A DNA stretch of 64,000 bases from Coptis chinensis (Eukaryota > Streptophyta > Magnoliopsida > Ranunculales > Ranunculaceae): the NCBI GenBank assembly GCA_015680905.1, contig CM027383.1, positions 93,508,001 through 93,572,000 on the forward strand, given 5' to 3'. Both the position numbers and the translations under genes were made by a program. The notes under the pieces were generated by a model. It was not told where the DNA came from. It made no database searches and saw only the letters and a list, made by a program, of their open reading frames with translations. Shown piece by piece: positions 11,760 to 22,914 of this stretch; position 1 is the stretch's first letter; every line of letters begins with the position of its first letter.

Positions 11760-12530
11760 ATGGACAATTCCGTGAACACACTCGCATGGCGAGTCTGAAT
11801 AGAAAGAACTACACCATTTGGAAAACCAAGATGGAAGACTTGCTTTATTGCAGGGACTTGGTACAACCCATTGAGAATGGAGGAGAAAGACCGGAAACGG
11901 TTGCTGCGGCTGAGTAAAGCAAGCTTGACAGAAAAGCAATTGGATACATTTGACAGTGGATTGACGACAGTGTCTTTCACCATGTATCCCAAGAGACTAC
12001 AACTTTTGGCTTGTAGAAGAAACTCCAAGATCTCTATGAGAGAAAGTCAGGCGGAAACAAAGTACTGGTTGTTAAGAAGTTTGCCAACACGAAGTACCAA
12101 TAATGTTCTTCAATGTCTGAGCATTTTAACGAAGTACAGAATACCATCAATCAGATGCATTTGATGAAGATTAATTTGGGAGACAAAGTTGAGGCTTTGT
12201 TTCTTTTAGGTTCTCTACCCGAAAGTTGGGAGACGTTAGCAGTCTCTCTACACGGAGTAGCCAAGGATGGAATCGTTACCATGGAGATGGCTACCGCGTC
12301 TTTGTTGAATGAAGAGACTAGAAAGAGTTCAAAAGGCAGCTCCTCTCACTCAGAGATCCTTCCATGTCACAGAAAAATGGGGAAGAGGTAGAAACAAGAA
12401 ACCATCTCGTTCTAGAGGTGATGACAGAAGTAAATCTAGGGGTGAAGCTAGAACTCCTAAGGCAGAGAGGCAATGTTACTATTATGTCACCAAGGGCCAC
12501 TTCAGATATGAGTGCAGAACATTGAAGAGG
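11760..12530 (+). pseudogene. Copia element 1 gag (UBN2-type) with degenerate zinc knuckle
   Basis: Capsid/nucleocapsid part of the polyprotein. The conserved gag start (LNRKNYTIWKTKMEDLL) is readable from the ATG at 11786. A second ATG at 11760 is probably the original start, now out of frame. The frame is cut by stops near 11915, 11960 and 12020. The UBN2 part (NLGDKVEALFLLGSLPESWE) follows at 12174-12236. A basic stretch leads to a CCHC knuckle at ~12474-12515 that reads CYYYVTKGHFRYEC, so the second cysteine of CX2CX4HX4C has become tyrosine. Not functional. Confidence 0.85.
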
Positions 12531-13067
12531 GATGCGAAAAATAACTGTGTACATGAAGACATGGTGCGAGGAGGAACGAAAACACGCAGAGATACTACCG
12601 CACTAGTCGACGACCTAATGGGAATTGTGTCAGATTGTGGTATATACTGTCTTAGTACCTCATGCCAGGATACAGAGTGGGTGATAGATACAGGAGCATC
12701 CTATCACGTCACACAGCACATGGAATTCTTCACTACCTACAGTTGTGGTGAATATGGTGAAATGAAGATGGGTAATAGTAGTGTCTCGAAGATTATAGGC
12801 ATTGGAGATGTGCATATAGAAACCAATGTCGGCTACACCTTGACATTCAAGGATGTAATATATGTCCCTGACATACGACTAAGCCTAATTTTGGTTGGGA
12901 AGTTAGATGATGATGACTTTGTAAACTCGTTTGGTAACGGAGTATGGAAACTGAGCAAAGATTCCATTATAGCAGCTAGAGGGAAGAAAACTTGCTCTCT
13001 TTACAAAACACAGGTTAGTTTGTGTAAAGCAGAAGTGAATGCGGTAGAAGAAGAAGCTTCCTCCGAA
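12531..13067 (+). pseudogene. Copia element 1 protease region
   Basis: Retroviral-type aspartic protease. The active-site string VIDTGASYHVT lies at about 12681-12713, with the catalytic Asp codon at 12687. Downstream, NVGYTLTFKDVIYVPDI and LSLILVGKLD are the usual copia protease C-terminal strings. This section is one of the longest intact stretches of the element (open from 12309 to 13127), but it is joined to broken gag and integrase. Confidence 0.85.
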
Positions 13068-13960
13068 CTGTGGCACAAGAGACTGTGTCATATGGGCATA
13101 AAAGGGATAAAAGTTCTTGCTAAGTAAAAGGCATTGCCAGACATCAAAGGTACACATTTAAATACATATACTCATTGTTTGGTAGGAAAACAACACAGGG
13201 TGTCTTTCCAAAGATTCCCGTCTCACAGAAAGAACAATGTCCTTGAACTAGTGCACACAGACTTATATGGTCTTATAAAAGTGAAGTCCCACGAGGGAGC
13301 TTTAAACTTCGTGACCTTCATTGATGATGCATCAAGAAAGGTATGGGCATATAGTCTGAAGACCAAGGATGAAGTACTATACTTGGCTTGTTTGAAAAAT
13401 TCCACAGCATGGTGGAAAGAGAGACTGGGAAGTTGTTGAAGTGTATTCGCTCAGATAATGGGGGTGAGTATATTGGGCCATTTGAAGAGTATTGCCAGAG
13501 TCATGGGATTCGCCATCAGCAGACCGTTCCCAAGACACCGCAACAGAATGGAATAGTGAACCGTACCATTGTAGAGAGGATGAGATGCATGCGGTCTCAC
13601 TCTAAGCTATCTAGAACCTACTGGGTAGAAATAATGTGTACATCCGTGCATATGATCAATCTATCGCTGTAAAAGCCATTGAATAGTGATTATCTAGAGA
13701 GAGTATGGTCAGGCAGAGATGTTGATTATGGATACTTGAGGGTATTTGGGTGCAGGGCATTTGTGCATATTCCGAAGGATGAGAGATCCAAGCTTGATGA
13801 CAAAGCCAAGCAGTGCATTTTTCTGGGTTATGGAGATGAAAAGTTTGGTTACAAACTCTATGATCCGATTAACAAGAAGGTAATCCGAAGTCAAGATGTT
13901 GTGTTCTTGGAAGACCAAACCATATCATACTTTGAGGAGGGTGAGAAGCTATAGGCTTTC
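13068..13960 (+). pseudogene. Copia element 1 integrase
   Basis: GAG-pre-integrase (LWHKRLCHMGIKG, 13068-13106), then the DDE core: first Asp near 13259 (HTDLYGLIKVKS), second in CIRSDNGGEYIG (13441-13476). The segment that normally carries the catalytic Glu (NG..ER.NRT) reads NGIVNRTIVER at 13550-13584. Compared with family members a few residues including the Glu are absent, suggesting an in-frame micro-deletion. A stop after 13125 and frameshifts near 13430 and 13670 also break it. The C-terminal part (VFGCRAFVHIPKDERSKLD, then KQCIFLGYG) is well kept. It resembles the Tnt1/Tork-like copia group. Confidence 0.85.
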
Positions 13961-14109
13961 ACCAATGATCTTGTTGATTAAGAACCATAAGTTCCTACTA
14001 TAGAATGTGCAAAAGGCATTGAGAATACAGAGAACCATGAGTTTGAAGCTCATGATGTTAATCCTATTGCTCATGATGGGATAGAACCTATTGATATAGA
14101 AGATGCAAA

Positions 14110-15795
14110 TGAGATGCATGAACTACCACCAGAGCAAGCAGAAATGCATCCTCCCGAGGCACCAGCAGATGGGGCAAGGAGGTCAAACAGAGAGAGACTA
14201 GCTTCAACCAGGTATCCACTACATACGTACGTTCTACTATCGGATGGTGGAGAACCTATGTACTATCAAGAGGCACTTGAAGGTACAGACAAAGAGAAGT
14301 GGTTGAAGGCCATGCATGACGAGATGGATTCTTTGCATAAGAATCACACTTATGAGTTAGTTGAGAAATCGCAAGGATGAAAAATTCTCAAGAATAAGTG
14401 GATATACAAAGTCAAGCATGAGGAGAACAATCCTCACCCAAGGTACAAAGCTTGCCTTGTTGTGAAGGGATTCAGTCAAAGGAAAGGGATTGACTTTGAT
14501 GAGATTTTCTCTCCTGTAGTGAAGATGACTTCTATCCGGGTGGTATTGGGTATGACTGAAAGTATGAGCCTAGAGATTAAGCAGCTAGATGTTAAAACAT
14601 CTTTTCTTCATGGAGACCTTGAAGAAGATGTCTACATGGACCAGCTAGAGGGTTTGAGGTCAAAAGTAAGGAGCACCTAATATGCAAGCTGATAAAGAGC
14701 TTGTATGGGTTGAAGTAGGCACCGAGACAGTGGTACATAAAGTTTGATTCTTTTATAGCGAAGCAAGGATACAAGAAGTCTGCTTCCGATTATTGTGTGT
14801 TTGTTCAGAGATTTCCAGATGGGGATTTCATAGTGCTCTTGCTGTATGTGGATGATATGTTGATAGTTGGCCCAAACATCAACAAGATATCTAAGCTGAA
14901 GAAAGACTTGAGTAAGTCCTTTGAGATGAAGGACTTGGGTCAAGCAAAGTAGATACTTAGGATGCAGATCACTCGTGATAGAAAGAGTGGGAAGTTATGG
15001 CTTTCTCAAGAAAACTATATTGAGAAGGTGTTGAAGAGTTTCAACATGGATCAAGCGAAGCCAGTCAGTTGTCCGCTTGGTGGCCAGTTCTACACGACCA
15101 AAGAGATGTGTCCAAAGAGTGAGCATGAGCAGAGTCAGATGGAAAAGATTCCTTATGCATCCGCGATGGCTTTGATGTATGTAATGGTGTGTACAAGACC
15201 GGATATTGCTTTATTTGGTGGTGTTGTAAGCGTGATTTTGTTAAACCGGAGAAGGAGCATTGGGAAGGTGTTAAGTGGATATTGAGATATCTCAAGGGCA
15301 CTTCCAAATCTTGTTTGTGCTTTGGTGGAAGTAAGCCCTTACTTGAAGGCTACAATGATGTAGACATGGCAGGTGATGTTGACTCGATGAAGTCCACCTT
15401 CGGTTATTTGGTTACTTTTGTAGGGGGAGCAGTTTCTTGGCAATCAAAATTGCAAAAGTGTGTTGTCCTCTCCACTGAGTGTTGCAAAGAGATGCTATGG
15501 ATGAAGAGGTTCTTCGACGAACTAGGGTTAAAGTGGAAATAGTTTGTAGTTCTATGTGACAGTCAGAGCGCCATCCATTTGAGCAAGAATCCTGGTTTCT
15601 ATTCTAGATCCAAGTACATACACGTGCGTTACCATTGGATTAGAGAAGTACTCGAAGACAAGCATTTGTATATCGAGAAAATCCATACCGCAAGAATGGG
15701 TCGGACATGATGACCAAAGTCTTACCGAAAGGTAAGTTTGATGTTTGTTGTTTGTTGTGCTATCGCTGGAATGGTAGCAGACTCCTCCTGTTGAT
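14110..15795 (+). pseudogene. Copia element 1 reverse transcriptase and RNase H
   Basis: RT makes cDNA from the element RNA and RNase H removes the RNA. The RT N-terminus is seen at 14260-14375 (YQEALEGTDKEKWLKAMHDE). A stop replaces a codon at 14378. The palm is at 14470-14960: FDEIFSPVVKMTSIRVVLG, FLHGDLEEDVYMDQ, and the catalytic YVDDMLIVG at about 14846-14872. RNase H follows: KWILRYLKGTSKSC (15270-15311), DSQSAIHLSKNP (15558-15593) and the HVRYHWIRE string. Stops at 14678, 14716, 14950, 15540 and 15706 break the frame. Confidence 0.85.
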
Positions 15796-15825
15796 ATGGA
15801 AATGGCATGGAGGTATCCCCCCTCA

Positions 15826-16507
15826 CTGTTTGGGAGGGGAAGATTGTTGGAGTTATCCCTCACATGAGGAGAGGAGAGAAATTAGTTAAGCTTGTGTGGA
15901 AAAGCAAAGAGCGACCGCATACCTGAGCCATTATGAGCGCCCAGCGCTTAAAGTGCCCGCCATCATCCAAGGCAAGAGCGTGCCGCGCGCCCTCAACAAG
16001 CCAATCTGAAGCGCGCCACGCATTCAAGCACCTGGACATCGTCCAAGGCAAGAGCGTGCCCCGCGCCCATGCCTATTTTGGCAGGATTCTATTTTTGCGG
16101 AACCGCGAGTTTGGCACTATATGTTTAGGTTTTTGGCAAAACCAAACACATGAGAGATAACACAAAAGTCAGAGAAAACCCAATCTTGAAAGCTATCAAG
16201 ATTGAGAGATAACCTTTACATAGATACAACCCTATAAAGAGAGAGGAGTGATCTAGTAAGGTGATAGACTGCAAGGAGTGATTATAATCTTCCTTCCCAC
16301 TTTATATAAGGACTAGCTCTTGATAAAGTAGGCACCATTGGCCGAACCACGGTATATCTTTGTGTTGTGGTTTGCTTTTACTGCTTTATATTATTATCTG
16401 TTATTAATAGTTGTTTAGCGAGTTGGGCATGTTAGCTAGGTTGTAGTTGATATTGAGATTGTTGTCTGGAGTTGAATTGAGTTCAAATACGAGTTATCTG
16501 TGTAGTG
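15826..16507 (+). mobile_element. Copia element 1 polypurine tract and truncated 3' LTR
   Basis: The purine tract gggaggggaagat (about 15832-15844) primes plus-strand synthesis. The 3' LTR starts at 15845 (tgttggagttatccc) and matches the 5' LTR with many substitutions and indels, so the insertion is old. It stops matching after gagttatctgtgtagtg at 16507; the last ~45 bp of the LTR are missing and 55-bp satellite begins shortly after. A separate copy of this LTR end, including the terminal bases, lies at 31572-31717. Confidence 0.88.
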
Positions 16508-17660
16508 AGATTTACGATACTAATGTCCAAGTCATATAGTTTCCGACTTCCCATTAATTATTCTTTGAGGTTAACTCTCGATACACTTGCATATAGTTTT
16601 TGATTTCATGTTATTTATTATTTGAGGTTAGTTCAATGTATTTGCATTCAGTTTTTGATTTCTCGGTAATTATTCTTTGAGGTTAAATCTATGCAGTTGC
16701 ATCCAATTTTTAATTTCATGTAATTATTCTTTGAGGTTATTTCGATGCATTTGCATCCATTTCCAATTTTCCGTTAATTATTCTTTAATATTAGTTCTAT
16801 GTAGTTGCATCCAGTTTATGATTTTATGTTAATTATTACTTGGGGTTAGTTCCTTGCAGTTGCATCCAATTTCTGATTTCCTGTTAATAATTCTTTGAGG
16901 TTAGTTCAATGTTGTTATATCTAGTTTCCGATTTCTCGTTAATTATATTATGAGGTTAGTTTGATTTGATGCAATTGCATCCAATTATCAATTTCGCGTT
17001 AATTATTCTTTGAGGCTAGTTCCATGCATTTGCATGTAGTTTATGATTTCCCGTTATTTATTCTTTGAGGTACGGTTAGTTCAATAGTTTTCGAGTTCTT
17101 GTTTATTCTATGAGGTCAGCTCAACACAGTTGCATCCAATTGTTTATTTCTCGTTAAATATTCTGAGGATACTTTCATGCATTTGCATTCTGTTTCTGAT
17201 TTTCCGTTAATTATTCTTTGAGGTTAGTTCGATCAATGCATTTGCGTCCAATTTATGATTTCACTTTAATTATTCATTGAGGCTGGTTCTATGCATTTTC
17301 ATCCTGTTTCCGATTTCCCGTCAATTATTCTCTGAGGTTAGTTCAATGCATTTGCATCTAATTTATGATTTCCCGTTAATTATTCTTTGAGGTGCATTTG
17401 CATTATGTTTATGATTTTCAGTTAATTATTCTTTGAGGTTAGTTCGATCAATACATTTGCGTCAAGTTTATGATTTCACTTTAATTATTCTTTGAGGCTA
17501 GTTCTATGCATTTGGATCTTGTTTCCTATTTCCCGTTAATTATTATTTGAGGTTAGTTATATGTAGTTGCATCCAATTTATGAGTTTTTTTTTTTTTTTT
17601 TTTTAGGTTAGTTCAATGCATTTGCATCCCGGTTCCCTAATTTTTCGTTAATTATTTTTT
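16508..17660 (+). repeat. 55-bp satellite, array 3
   Basis: About 20 copies of the same 55-bp monomer as arrays 1 and 2, same orientation, joined to the broken copia LTR through ~30 bp containing taatgtccaagtcatatag (16520-16538). Several monomers are shortened or carry extra bases (gatcaatgcatttgcg twice, near 17230 and 17450, which suggests a higher-order ~220-bp unit). A T-run interrupts the array at 17586-17604. Confidence 0.9.
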
Positions 17661-17800
17661 GACTTATGTGATTATGGTCCTTATGTGGCAGTTATAGTCT
17701 TCTGTTTTGCATTGGGTGAGTCTTCCCTGTATCTCTATACCATCGCAACTTTGATAGTTCAGGGAGAGTGGGTCTAGGAAAAGAGAAGTCTGGTCAAGCT

Positions 17801-17833
17801 TCTGGATGCTGGTCTCCAATAATAAGGATTTTC
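17801..17833 (+). repeat. 33-bp shared segment, copy 1
   Basis: tctggatgctggtctccaat and the following aataaggattttc recur almost unchanged at 20001-20033; the core ggtctccaataata also occurs at 31486. Copy 1 directly precedes the integrase remnant and copy 2 ends the 3' region of the same kind of element. Confidence 0.75.
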
Positions 17834-17841
17834 TTGGTCTT

Positions 17842-18360
17842 CCCCAATGGATTTTGGAAGACAAGAAGGGCGCGTGGGCAGACGAGTTAAACCATGTACT
17901 TTGGGATTATCGAACTACACCTCGGACAACCACCAAGGAGACTCCATTTGCCTTAGACTACGATGTCGAGGCCGTGATTTCTTCGGAGATGGTGGCAGCT
18001 ACTATGCGAACCAAGGCCGTGGAGGAGGGATCGAATTGGCGCATCTTGGCAGGGGATTTGAACTTAGCATAAGAGAAAAGAAACTCAGCTCACATTCAAT
18101 TTGAAGAGTATCACCGGCGATTACAGAGGCAATACAACAAGCGGGTCAAACCGCGGCAATTCAAGATAGGAGAGTGGGTGCTCCGCCGAGTGACCCCAAG
18201 TACAAAGAGGGAAAAAGATGGGAAGTTGGGTCCAAATTAGGAAGGGCCATACATCGTGGTGGAAGTAAGAGGTGCTATTACTTATAAGCTACGAATAATG
18301 AAGGGCAAACTGATAGAAAAGCCTTGGAATGTAAGGTTGTTGAAAAAGTTTTACAAGTGA
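17842..18360 (+). pseudogene. Tat-type Ty3/gypsy integrase, C-terminal part
   Basis: C-terminal integrase of a Ty3/gypsy element. LNHVLWDYRTTPRTTTKETP (17890-17949) is the conserved string after the DDE core in Tat/Ogre-like elements. YNKRVKPRQFKIGEWVLRRV (18134-18193) is the GPY/F-type region, followed by EGPYIVVEV and the end RLLKKFYK with a TGA at 18358. A TAA at 18069 and a TAG at 18238 interrupt it. The catalytic core, RT and gag are absent here; only the end of pol survives. Confidence 0.82.
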
Positions 18361-18497
18361 ATGTAATGAAGTTACAAAGCAATGTAGTGAAAGTCTAGAA
18401 AGGACTCGAGATGTTTGTAAATATATAAAACCACATCACTTTTGTGGAAGGAAATTTGTTTGCTATGTGTGATGTTTAAATAAGAATGCAGATAGAA

Positions 18498-19415
18498 GAT
18501 CAGAGATGCGAGAGACACATGGGGCAAGGAGAGTGACCCTTCTTAGGCTTCCACACCCATCAGAGGGAGAGACAGCGGAGGGGATGAGCCTTCGCTGACA
18601 CCAGAGTTGGAAGGAGATTGGATCAAGATAAGTTGTTCCAGCAGGCTTCATGGTCAAATTGAGCCCGCGGAGTGGGATCAGCCCTTCGCGGATCAGAGAT
18701 GCGAGAGACATATGGGGCAAGGAGAGTGACCCCTCTCAGGCTTCCACGCCCATCAAAGGGAGAGGCAGCAGAGGGGATGAGCCCTTCGCTGACACCAGAG
18801 TTGGAGGGAGCCTGGATCAAGATGAGTTGTTCCAATAGGCGTCATGGCCTGATTGAGCCCGCAGAGTGGGATGAGTCCTTCGCGGATCAGAGATGCCAGA
18901 GACACATGGGGCAAGGAGAGTGACCCCCTCAGGCTTCCACGCCCATCAAAGGGAGAAGCATCGGAGGGGATGAGCCCTTTGCTGACACTAGAGCTGGAGG
19001 GAGCCTGGAACAAGAGGAGATGTTCCAGTAGGCTTCATGGCCTGTTCGAGCCCGCGGAGTGGGATGAGCCCTCCGCTGATCAGAAATGCGAGAGACACAT
19101 GGGGCAAGGAGAGTGACACCCCCACCCCCAATAGACTTCCACTCCTATCAGAGGGAGAGGCAGCGGAGGGGATGAGCCTTCGCTGATACTAGTGCTGGAT
19201 AGAGCCTGGAGCAAGATGAGTTGTTCCAGTTGGCTTCGGGGTCCATGCGAGCCTGCGGAGTGGGGTGAGCCCTCCACGGATGAAGGATGCAAGAGACACA
19301 TGGGGCAAAGAAATTTGTCTTCACCAGGCTGCACAGCCTCTTAGAGAGAAAAACAACAACATGGATGAACCGTTCATAGGGCGAAGAGGACTGCCCAGGA
19401 CATAATACACTAATG
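18498..19415 (+). repeat. ~193-bp tandem repeat in the Tat element 3' region
   Basis: Five copies starting with gatcagagatgcgagagac at 18498, 18691, 18885 and 19078 and a diverged one at 19279 (periods 193, 194, 193, 201). Each copy is GC-richer than its surroundings and contains acacatggggcaaggagagt, cttccac.cccatca.aggg and gagcccgcggagtggga. Position just after the pol stop agrees with the tandem-repeat-rich 3' untranslated region known for Tat/Ogre elements. Confidence 0.92.
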
Positions 19416-20410
19416 AGGTGTGACAAGTTCCAAGGGGCAGATATATAAAGTGCACTAATGAAGGGGCAAGAGGCTAATCAGGAACATAACTGAGTGGTAC
19501 AGTGGATAGGGGCCGTAGAGGAGGGATAGAGTCATGGAAATCTATAAGTGGAGGTACATTGCAATTTAAACAAATAACCAAAATCAATGAGTAAAGAGGC
19601 AACAAACACATTGATCAAAATCAAACATCATATTGAAAAACATATCCACAGATCTAGGAGCGAAACAAATAACAGATCATGAGTTTTTAAGAGCATCTTG
19701 GTACAAAAAAGAAGAGTGCTAGAACATTTCAGGTGCTGGTCATCGCATTAGTGGCTTCATCAAGTGCCGCAGTGATTTCATCAGCGGCATCATCAGTGGC
19801 TTCATTAATGGTCTCATAAGTGGCCGCCACTTGGTTGACGTGTTCCTCTATCACGGGGTGATAAGGAATTACCGCGTTGATCGACATCTCTTCTCTTGCG
19901 CCCTCAGGGGCTTCAGTCATTGGAATGGCAGGCCTTTCTGGAAGAAGACGACCTTCTTGAGTGAGGCGCGCATGCTCCTCCTGAATTTTCTTGGCCACCT
20001 TCTAGATGCTGGTCTCCAATAATAGGGATTTTCAACCTATAATGCAGATACTACTTAAAATTAACATTAGAAAGCACGACATTTGAAGAACTGTTGAGGG
20101 GAAGGATTCAGGATACTCACCCATATCCTGATATTTTGTACTATGTGTGTATGTATGTGTAGTGAGATCCACTTAGGATTCCAAGTCTTATCTCAAAGAG
20201 GTCAAGTCTTTGTTATACAAATAATTGTACTTGAATTGATATACTAAAATACTTTTAATATATATCTCTTTAATATGGAAAATGCCCATTAACAAATCCA
20301 TATTCACAAGCTTCTCTTTAGGTTATATTATGAGGAGAGGGATTTCCAAGTCTAAAGCATACCAATGAAAGCTGCCATAAAGTGGTACCAGTCAATGTCC
20401 CATCTTCAGT
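19416..20410. other. Remaining 3' region of the Tat element
   Basis: Non-coding on the plus strand. It contains the minus-strand frame 19729-19998 and the shared segment at 20001-20033. From 20034 to 20410 the sequence is AT-rich. A 3' LTR should lie here but no partner LTR is visible in the window, so its borders cannot be set. Confidence 0.4.
19729..19998 (-). CDS. Antisense ORF in the Tat element 3' region
   Basis: 89 codons opposite to the element's own sense, starting MAKKIQEEHARLTQEGRLLP and continuing with an acidic, alanine/threonine-rich tail (ATDDAADEITAALDEATNAM). It looks hydrophilic and partly helical; no known domain was recognised. Some Tat-lineage elements carry an extra antisense ORF between pol and the 3' LTR, and the position fits. 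It could also be a chance frame, although the composition is protein-like. Upstream on the same strand the frame meets a stop within the 33-bp shared segment. Confidence 0.4.
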   Translation of the reverse strand: MAKKIQEEHARLTQEGRLLPERPAIPMTEAPEGAREEMSINAVIPYHPVIEEHVNQVAATYETINEATDDAADEITAALDEATNAMTST

Positions 20411-20445
20411 AAGGGATGTGGTATTAGAGTGATATTCGAGAAGCA
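20411..20445 (+). pseudogene. Fragment of Tat-type second RNase H
   Basis: The codons from agt at 20409 read SKGCGIRVIFE, which matches the SKGCGIRVVLE string of the second RNase H at 31345-31380 and is soon followed by stops. It is a detached fragment, about 35 bp, in the transporter upstream region. Confidence 0.5.
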
Positions 20446-21140
20446 AATAGTTGGAGACTGTTTTGCATTTATTTGATAAATCGTAGAGAGAACATTGACT
20501 TCTCGTCTTCTCCCCACAGATGGCGCCACTGTCATGACCAAATTTAAACTGGTTCGATACATATTTTGTTGATGAAAATAATCCATTTTTCACACAACAC
20601 CACAAATAATACGTAAAACAGCAAGAAAGATAAATAGTACAAGACACAAACTTTAATGTGGTTCGGCCAAAAAAGATGCCTATATCCACACTGATCTTCA
20701 TTAATTGTGTTTGATTTCTAGTTGGTTGCAAGAGTTGAGATCTCCCTTGAGAATGATGGTCATTCTTTGTACAGGATGAGTGTGTGCGAGCTAGGAAACC
20801 CTCCTCTTGAGAATGGGGTTCTTATCATTTTGGGAAGAAGAATTCGGTTCCTTATTTTATGGCCAAATCCCTTGATTTATGGTTCCCACACACACGAAGG
20901 GTCCACACACGAAGGGTCTTGAAAATATTGAAATAAGAAAAGCTGATGTAAGCTGTAGTCTATTTAAGCACTCTCCCAACATTAACCTGTTTACTGCAGA
21001 AGATTTGAGTTGAACACTTGAACCTTGTGTAGTAATACTAGTATGGTTTCATTAAATAGACTTAATTTAAGTTGAAATCCTACTGAGTTCCCACAAGTTT
21101 AGTAAGTGCATAGATTTGGTTTACAGAGAGGAAAATAAAA
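20446..21140. other. Upstream region of the transporter gene
   Basis: Contains ccccacagatggcgccactg (20513-20532), which on the minus strand resembles a gypsy primer site (TGGCGCCATCTGTGGGG), and a tttaatgtggttcggcc string (20652-20668) common in plant LTRs; both suggest repeat debris. A possible TATA-like tatttaagc lies at 20961, 180 bp before the ATG. The real promoter cannot be delimited. Confidence 0.4.
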
Positions 21141-22804
21141 ATGACTCACGAGAAATTGGACAACAATGCCGTCTATGGCACAGTTCAATTGCCAGATATC
21201 CCTGCTCCTGACAAAGCGAAAACGAAAACGTTCGCCCTTGGTTGCGCCATGTTAGCTTCCATGACTTCAATCTTGCTTGGTTATGGTTAGTTAATATTTT
21301 CTCATTGTTTTTAAACATTTTATTATTATTTCTTATCAATGTGATTCGATGAATAAATAACTTTCTTTTAATGTGATGAGCAGATATGGGAGTAATGAGT
21401 GGAGCAACGATTTACATACAAAAAGACTTGAAGATAACGGACGTACAAGTAGAAATTCTAGTTGGAATTCTGAACCTGTACTGTTTATTTGGTTCAGCAG
21501 CAGCTGGTAGAACATCAGATTTGATTGGGCGTAGATACACAATAGTATTTGCAGCTGCAATTTTCTTTGTTGGTGCTGTAGTTATGGGTACTTCCGTTAA
21601 TTATGCACATCTCATGGTGGGTAGATTCGTTGCGGGTATCGGTGTTGGTTACGCTATTATGATTGCTCCGGTTTACACCGCAGAAGTTTCACCGGCTTCG
21701 TGTCGTGGTTTCTTAACCTCATTCCCTGAAGTTTTCATTAATTTTGGGATTTTACTTGGTTATGTCTCTAACTTTGCTTTCCGTAAGCTGAGTTTAAGAC
21801 TCGGTTGGCGACTCATGCTTGGAATTGGAGCAGTTCCATCTGTGTTCATGGGTCTTGGTGTACTAGTCATGCCCGAGTCACCTCGTTGGCTTGTGTTACA
21901 AGGTCGGCTGGGTGATGCAAGACGGGTGCTGGTTAAAACTTCTGAGTCCAAAGAGGAGGCCCAGCTACGATTGGAGTCGATCCAAGAGGCAGCAGGTATA
22001 CCGTTGGATTGTACCGATGAAGTAGTTAAGCCACCAAAAATCGAAAAAGGACATGAAGTGTGGAAGGAACTATTTTTACATCCTACACCGACCGTTCGAC
22101 GTGTTCTAATAGCTGCTGTTGGTATTCATTTTTTCCAACAAGCTTCAGGTATTGATGCTGTGGTACTTTATAGTCCAAGAATTTTCAAGAAAGCAGGAAT
22201 TGTTACAAATACGGCTCTTTTAGGCGCAACGATGGCGGTCGGGTTTGTGAAAACTATTACCATTCTGATAGCCACATTTCTCCTAGATCGAATTGGCAGA
22301 AGACCGTTGCTGTTGAGCAGTGTTGGAGGAATGATTTTGTCACTCATACTACTAGCCTTTGGGTTAACGATGATCGATCATAATCCACATACAAAACTTT
22401 CATGGGCCTTAGCTCTTTCTATAGCTATGGTTTTGTTCTCTGTGGCATTTTTCTCAATTGGACTGGGGCCCATTACATGGGTCTATAGTTCTGAAATATT
22501 CCCATTGAGATTACGTGCACAAGGTACTAGCGTTGGAGCTGCTGTGAACCGTGTGGTAAGTGGGATTATATCAATGACATTTATATCAATGTCTAAAGCA
22601 ATTACAATTGGAGGTGGTTTCTTCTTGTTTGCTGGTGTTGCTACAGTTGCTTGGGTCTTTTTTTTCACATTTCTACCAGAAACACAAGGTAGAAATCTTG
22701 AGGACATGGATGCTTTGTTTGGTAAGTCAAGAAGGAAGAAAAGCCAGAGTAAAGATGAGACAAGTAATGGTCAGGTTCAGTTAGAGAACACAGGTCCAGT
22801 ATAG
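21141..22804 (+). CDS. Polyol/monosaccharide transporter (MFS sugar porter)
   Basis: Two exons, 21141-21285 and 21384-22804, joined across a 98-bp GT-AG intron, give 521 aa, the usual length of plant polyol/monosaccharide transporters (PLT/PMT). These are H+ symporters with 12 membrane spans, mostly in the plasma membrane, moving mannitol, sorbitol, xylitol, inositol or hexoses. Family signatures: GRTSDLIGRR (~90-99, loop 2-3), PESPRW (~212-217, after span 6), QQASGID (~300-306, span 7), DRIGRR (~350-355, loop 8-9) and PETQGR (~480-485, after span 12). The N- and C-termini are hydrophilic. The ATG opens the exon and the intron splits an Asp codon. No frameshift is seen. Substrate cannot be told from sequence. 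A non-autonomous LTR element begins 110 bp after the stop. Confidence 0.93.
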
Positions 22805-22914
22805 GTTGATAAATAAATTAAAATGTGAGTTATGTGCCAAATGTTTGGGGAGATTAATCTTTGAAAAGTAGGATGGAAGATGATTCCTTGTAGTTGCTTT
22901 GGTGCAATTGAAAT
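22805..22914 (+). other. 3' flank / likely 3' UTR of the transporter gene
   Basis: 110 bp between the stop codon and the LTR element. The gene's own 3' sequence probably continues at 25311 beyond the insertion, so the element may sit inside the transcribed 3' UTR and could supply the polyadenylation site. Confidence 0.45.

Noticed and set aside
18463-19426. Several 60-92-codon ORFs on both strands
   Set aside because: They are frames through the 193-bp tandem repeat, repeating with it; no start or domain conserved.
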